Of a stretch of 64,000 bases of DNA, positions 62,197-64,000 are shown one piece after another. Under the pieces are notes generated by a model. The model worked only from the letters and a program-made list of their open reading frames with translations. It made no database searches and was not told where the DNA came from. The stretch's first letter is position 1; every line of letters starts with the position of its first letter. The position numbers and the translations under genes were made by a program. This stretch comes from Streptomyces sp. NBC_00572 (GTDB lineage Bacteria > Actinomycetota > Actinomycetes > Streptomycetales > Streptomycetaceae), in assembly GCF_026341815.1 (NCBI RefSeq), contig NZ_JAPENX010000001.1, forward strand, positions 1,736,001-1,800,000, given 5' to 3'.

Positions 62197-63450
62197 TCAG
62201 CTCCGCCGTGAACGGAGTACGGGTACGGCGACGGCGGCACCGATCAGCACGGCCGCGCCGATGCCGAGGCCGATCCAGAGGCCGGTGTTGCCACCGTCGT
62301 CGGTGGCGGCGGCCTGGGGAGCCGGGGCGGGCGCGGCGGACGACTCCGCAGGAGCCGGGTCGGCCGCCGGCAGGTCGGAGGGCGTGGGCGTAGCCGTCGC
62401 GGTCTCGGGTGCGGCCTCGGTGAGGTCGTCGATGGGCCGCACATCGGCCGGGCCGGGATCGCCGGGCGTCTTCAGGGTACGAAGCGGGCGGACGGCACCG
62501 AAGCCGATGTAGTCGCTGCGCTCCTCACCCCCCTTGGGCCCGGCGATCGTGTTGAGCATGACCTTCAGGACCTGGTTGTTGGTCCAGTCGGGGTGCTTCG
62601 CCCAGAGAAGCGCGGCGGACGCGGAGGCGAGGGCGGTGGCGTCACTGGTACCGGTGGTCGTGCACATGCCCGTGCCGCCGCCGCACGCATGCACCAAGTC
62701 CTTGCCCGGGGCGACGATGTCCACCTGGTCGCCGTGCTGGGACATCGGGATGCGCGTCAGCTCCTTGTCGATGGCGCCGACACCGACGACGCCGGGCGTT
62801 GCGGCCGGGTACATCGGCCTGTTGCCCTTCTCGGCGTCGTTGCCGACACCGGCAAAGACCAAAGCACCCTTGCCCAGGGCGTACTTCACCGATTCCGTGA
62901 GCTTCGGTGAGCCCGCGCCCACTGCCATCGAGATGTTGATGACCTTGGCCCCGGAGTCAACGGCGTAGCGGATCGCGTCGGGCACGACCCGGTTGAACTC
63001 CTCATCGGCTGCCGCCTGGCTCTTCGTGCCACTGTCCCCACCTGGCACACGTACAGGGAGGATCTTCGCCCCAGGGGCCAGCCCGAACGCTCCGTTACCG
63101 CCGTCACGTTCGCCGGTGCCCGCGATGAGCCCCGCCATGCCGGTGCCGTGGCCGTTGTAGTCGGTGAACTCGTCGCCCGGCTTGTCCGTGGCGAAATCCT
63201 TGCCCTTGAGGACCTGGCCCCGCAGGTCGGGGTTCTGCTTCTCCACCCCGGTGTCGATCACGGCTACTGTGACGCCCTTGCCCGTGCTGAGCTGCCAGAT
63301 CTCCTCGGCGCCCATGGTGTTCAGGTGCCACTGCCGGCCGCGGAAGTCCTTCGCATGGGCGGGGACGGAAGCGATGCCCACCAGCAGCATCCCCAAGGCG
63401 GCCGAGGCGGTGACTCGGGCACGGCTCCGACGAATACTGCTGGTACGCAT
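62197..63450 (-). CDS. Mycosin-type subtilisin protease (T7SS MycP-like)
   Basis: The 417-residue S8 protease has a signal peptide (ASAALGMLLVGIASVPAHA). The triad Asp is in VAVIDTGV, the His in YNGHGTGMAG, and the Ser in TGTSDATALASA. The usual GTSMA/GTSFA is altered to GTSDA. A Pro/Ala linker and C-terminal TM (LWIGLGIGAAVLIGAAVAVPV) follow, as in mycosins that anchor near the ESX channel. Its presence defines a T7SS locus, although no EccC or EccD gene is inside the window. Confidence 0.93.
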   Translation of the reverse strand: MRTSSIRRSRARVTASAALGMLLVGIASVPAHAKDFRGRQWHLNTMGAEEIWQLSTGKGVTVAVIDTGVEKQNPDLRGQVLKGKDFATDKPGDEFTDYNGHGTGMAGLIAGTGERDGGNGAFGLAPGAKILPVRVPGGDSGTKSQAAADEEFNRVVPDAIRYAVDSGAKVINISMAVGAGSPKLTESVKYALGKGALVFAGVGNDAEKGNRPMYPAATPGVVGVGAIDKELTRIPMSQHGDQVDIVAPGKDLVHACGGGTGMCTTTGTSDATALASASAALLWAKHPDWTNNQVLKVMLNTIAGPKGGEERSDYIGFGAVRPLRTLKTPGDPGPADVRPIDDLTEAAPETATATPTPSDLPAADPAPAESSAAPAPAPQAAATDDGGNTGLWIGLGIGAAVLIGAAVAVPVLRSRRS

Positions 63451-63467
63451 CTGCTTCCTCGCGCTGA

Positions 63468-64000
63468 TCAGTCGATGACGGGCGGCGCCACGCGGCGCCC
63501 CTGCTGCCAGGTCTCCTCGTCCTCGACCAGGTAGTCGGGACGCTCTCCGTTCGTTTCCTCGCGGTCGCCGGCCTGCGTCGAGCCTCCGCGCACGAGGCCG
63601 GAGCCACCGGGCGTGAAGGGGCGTCCGGCGCCACCGGTGGTGCCGGCGCGCTGCGCCTTGCCTCCGACGACTCCGCCGCTCTCACCGGCGAGACGGCGTC
63701 CGCCGGTGATGCCGTTCTGCCCGGCGCCCGCGCCGCCCATCGGGCCGCCCATGCCGCCGCCGCCCATGGGGCGGCCCATGCCCATGCCGTTCCGTCCGCC
63801 CTGCTCGGCGCCGATGACCGTGCTGCGCGGGAGGCCGGTCTGAGGGCGCCCCGTGTGGGGCACCGCCTTGCCGCCGCTGATGCCCTCGCGGGTACCGCCC
63901 AGCGGGCCGGGACCGGTCGGAAGGCCGCGCGGTCCCCCGGGGTTCATCGGGTTGCGCATGCCGCCGGTGACGGGACCGGTGGGAGGCGGCAGCCCCGGAC
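63468..64000 (-). CDS. Gly/Pro-rich T7SS-associated protein, C-terminal part only
   Basis: The frame runs open to the window edge. The visible ~177 residues are Gly/Pro/Met-rich low complexity (GMGMGRPMGGGGMGGPMGG) and end in a folded tail (RPDYLVEDEETWQQGRRVAPPVID, in part). This tail is typical of large Streptomyces ESX-associated proteins with a PPE/WXG-like N-terminus. The N-terminus lies outside. It is the first visible gene of the minus-strand T7SS unit that continues with the mycosin. Confidence 0.78.
   Translation of the reverse strand, partial: PGLPPPTGPVTGGMRNPMNPGGPRGLPTGPGPLGGTREGISGGKAVPHTGRPQTGLPRSTVIGAEQGGRNGMGMGRPMGGGGMGGPMGGAGAGQNGITGGRRLAGESGGVVGGKAQRAGTTGGAGRPFTPGGSGLVRGGSTQAGDREETNGERPDYLVEDEETWQQGRRVAPPVID

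Overview
The window looks like the core chromosome of a Streptomyces or a very close relative. Base composition is strongly GC-rich with G/C in third codon positions. It carries an SsgA-family sporulation protein, an N-acetylglucosamine PTS locus with DasR-type operators, the actinobacterial CysO/CysM/Mec cysteine pathway, a secreted M6 'immune inhibitor A' protease, an HppD next to an Lrp-type regulator, and a mycosin-containing type VII secretion (T7SS) cluster. From memory, the gene order around nagE2, ssgG and hppD matches the S. coelicolor SCO29xx region; this was not checked.

Layout. 1-2.8 kb: a long imperfect inverted repeat, an Asp/Glu racemase-like enzyme and a winged-helix protein with a terminal Cys cluster. 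2.8-9.2 kb: DUF445 protein, a one-ATPase/two-permease ABC-2 exporter with a GGATCC minisatellite in one permease, and a class A penicillin-binding protein. 9.2-12.3 kb: a SugE/Gdx exporter behind a guanidine-III riboswitch, a GroES-like protein, DUF3618, Bcp peroxiredoxin, an HNH nuclease plus a broken second copy, and an unusual tRNA with a Leu(UAG) anticodon. 12.3-17.7 kb: rdgB, a lipoprotein, rph and the nagF/nagE1/nagE2 GlcNAc PTS genes with dre sites. 17.7-24.3 kb: MBL hydrolase, a membrane-anchored PemK-like protein, and mec - [cobalamin riboswitch-btuFCD] - cysteine leader peptide - cysO - cysM. 24.4-32.2 kb: amino-acid permease, DUF2017, clpS, pncB, pncA, and M6 protease. 32.5-43.9 kb: two RDD membrane proteins, ssgG, a GlcD-like oxidase, a TPR protein, hppD with an Lrp regulator, a leaderless ArsR-type regulator driving an MFS exporter operon, and a Lon-domain secreted protein. 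43.9-46 kb: a hydrolase remnant fused back-to-back with a 5'-truncated HTH gene, then an IclR regulator. 46.4-51.5 kb: DEAD-type helicase, a Doc toxin-antitoxin pair, MFS exporter, tRNA-Cys. 51.5-64 kb: accessory-looking surface/secretion region with two 4-Cys lipoproteins, a short effector-tail-like ORF, a pseudokinase, two Ser/Thr kinases with extracellular PQQ-like propellers, a third 4-Cys lipoprotein, a WXG-headed putative T7SS substrate, a small WXG-like partner, a mycosin, and the end of a Gly/Pro-rich T7SS-type protein cut by the window edge.

Functional links. Several units are regulated in ways visible in the DNA: guanidine (riboswitch to sugE), B12 (riboswitch to btuFCD), cysteine supply (leader peptide to cysO-cysM), aminosugars (dre sites to nagE1/nagE2/nagF), NAD salvage (NrtR-like palindrome at a leaderless pncB), and a 20-bp inverted repeat over a leaderless ArsR-type promoter. 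The most interesting candidate system is the 51-64 kb block. A WXG-headed secreted protein gene overlaps a lipoprotein gene there, and two related lipoproteins sit beside a short ORF resembling the tail of such a secreted protein. This suggests a repeated T7SS substrate/lipoprotein module with a kinase cluster between the copies.
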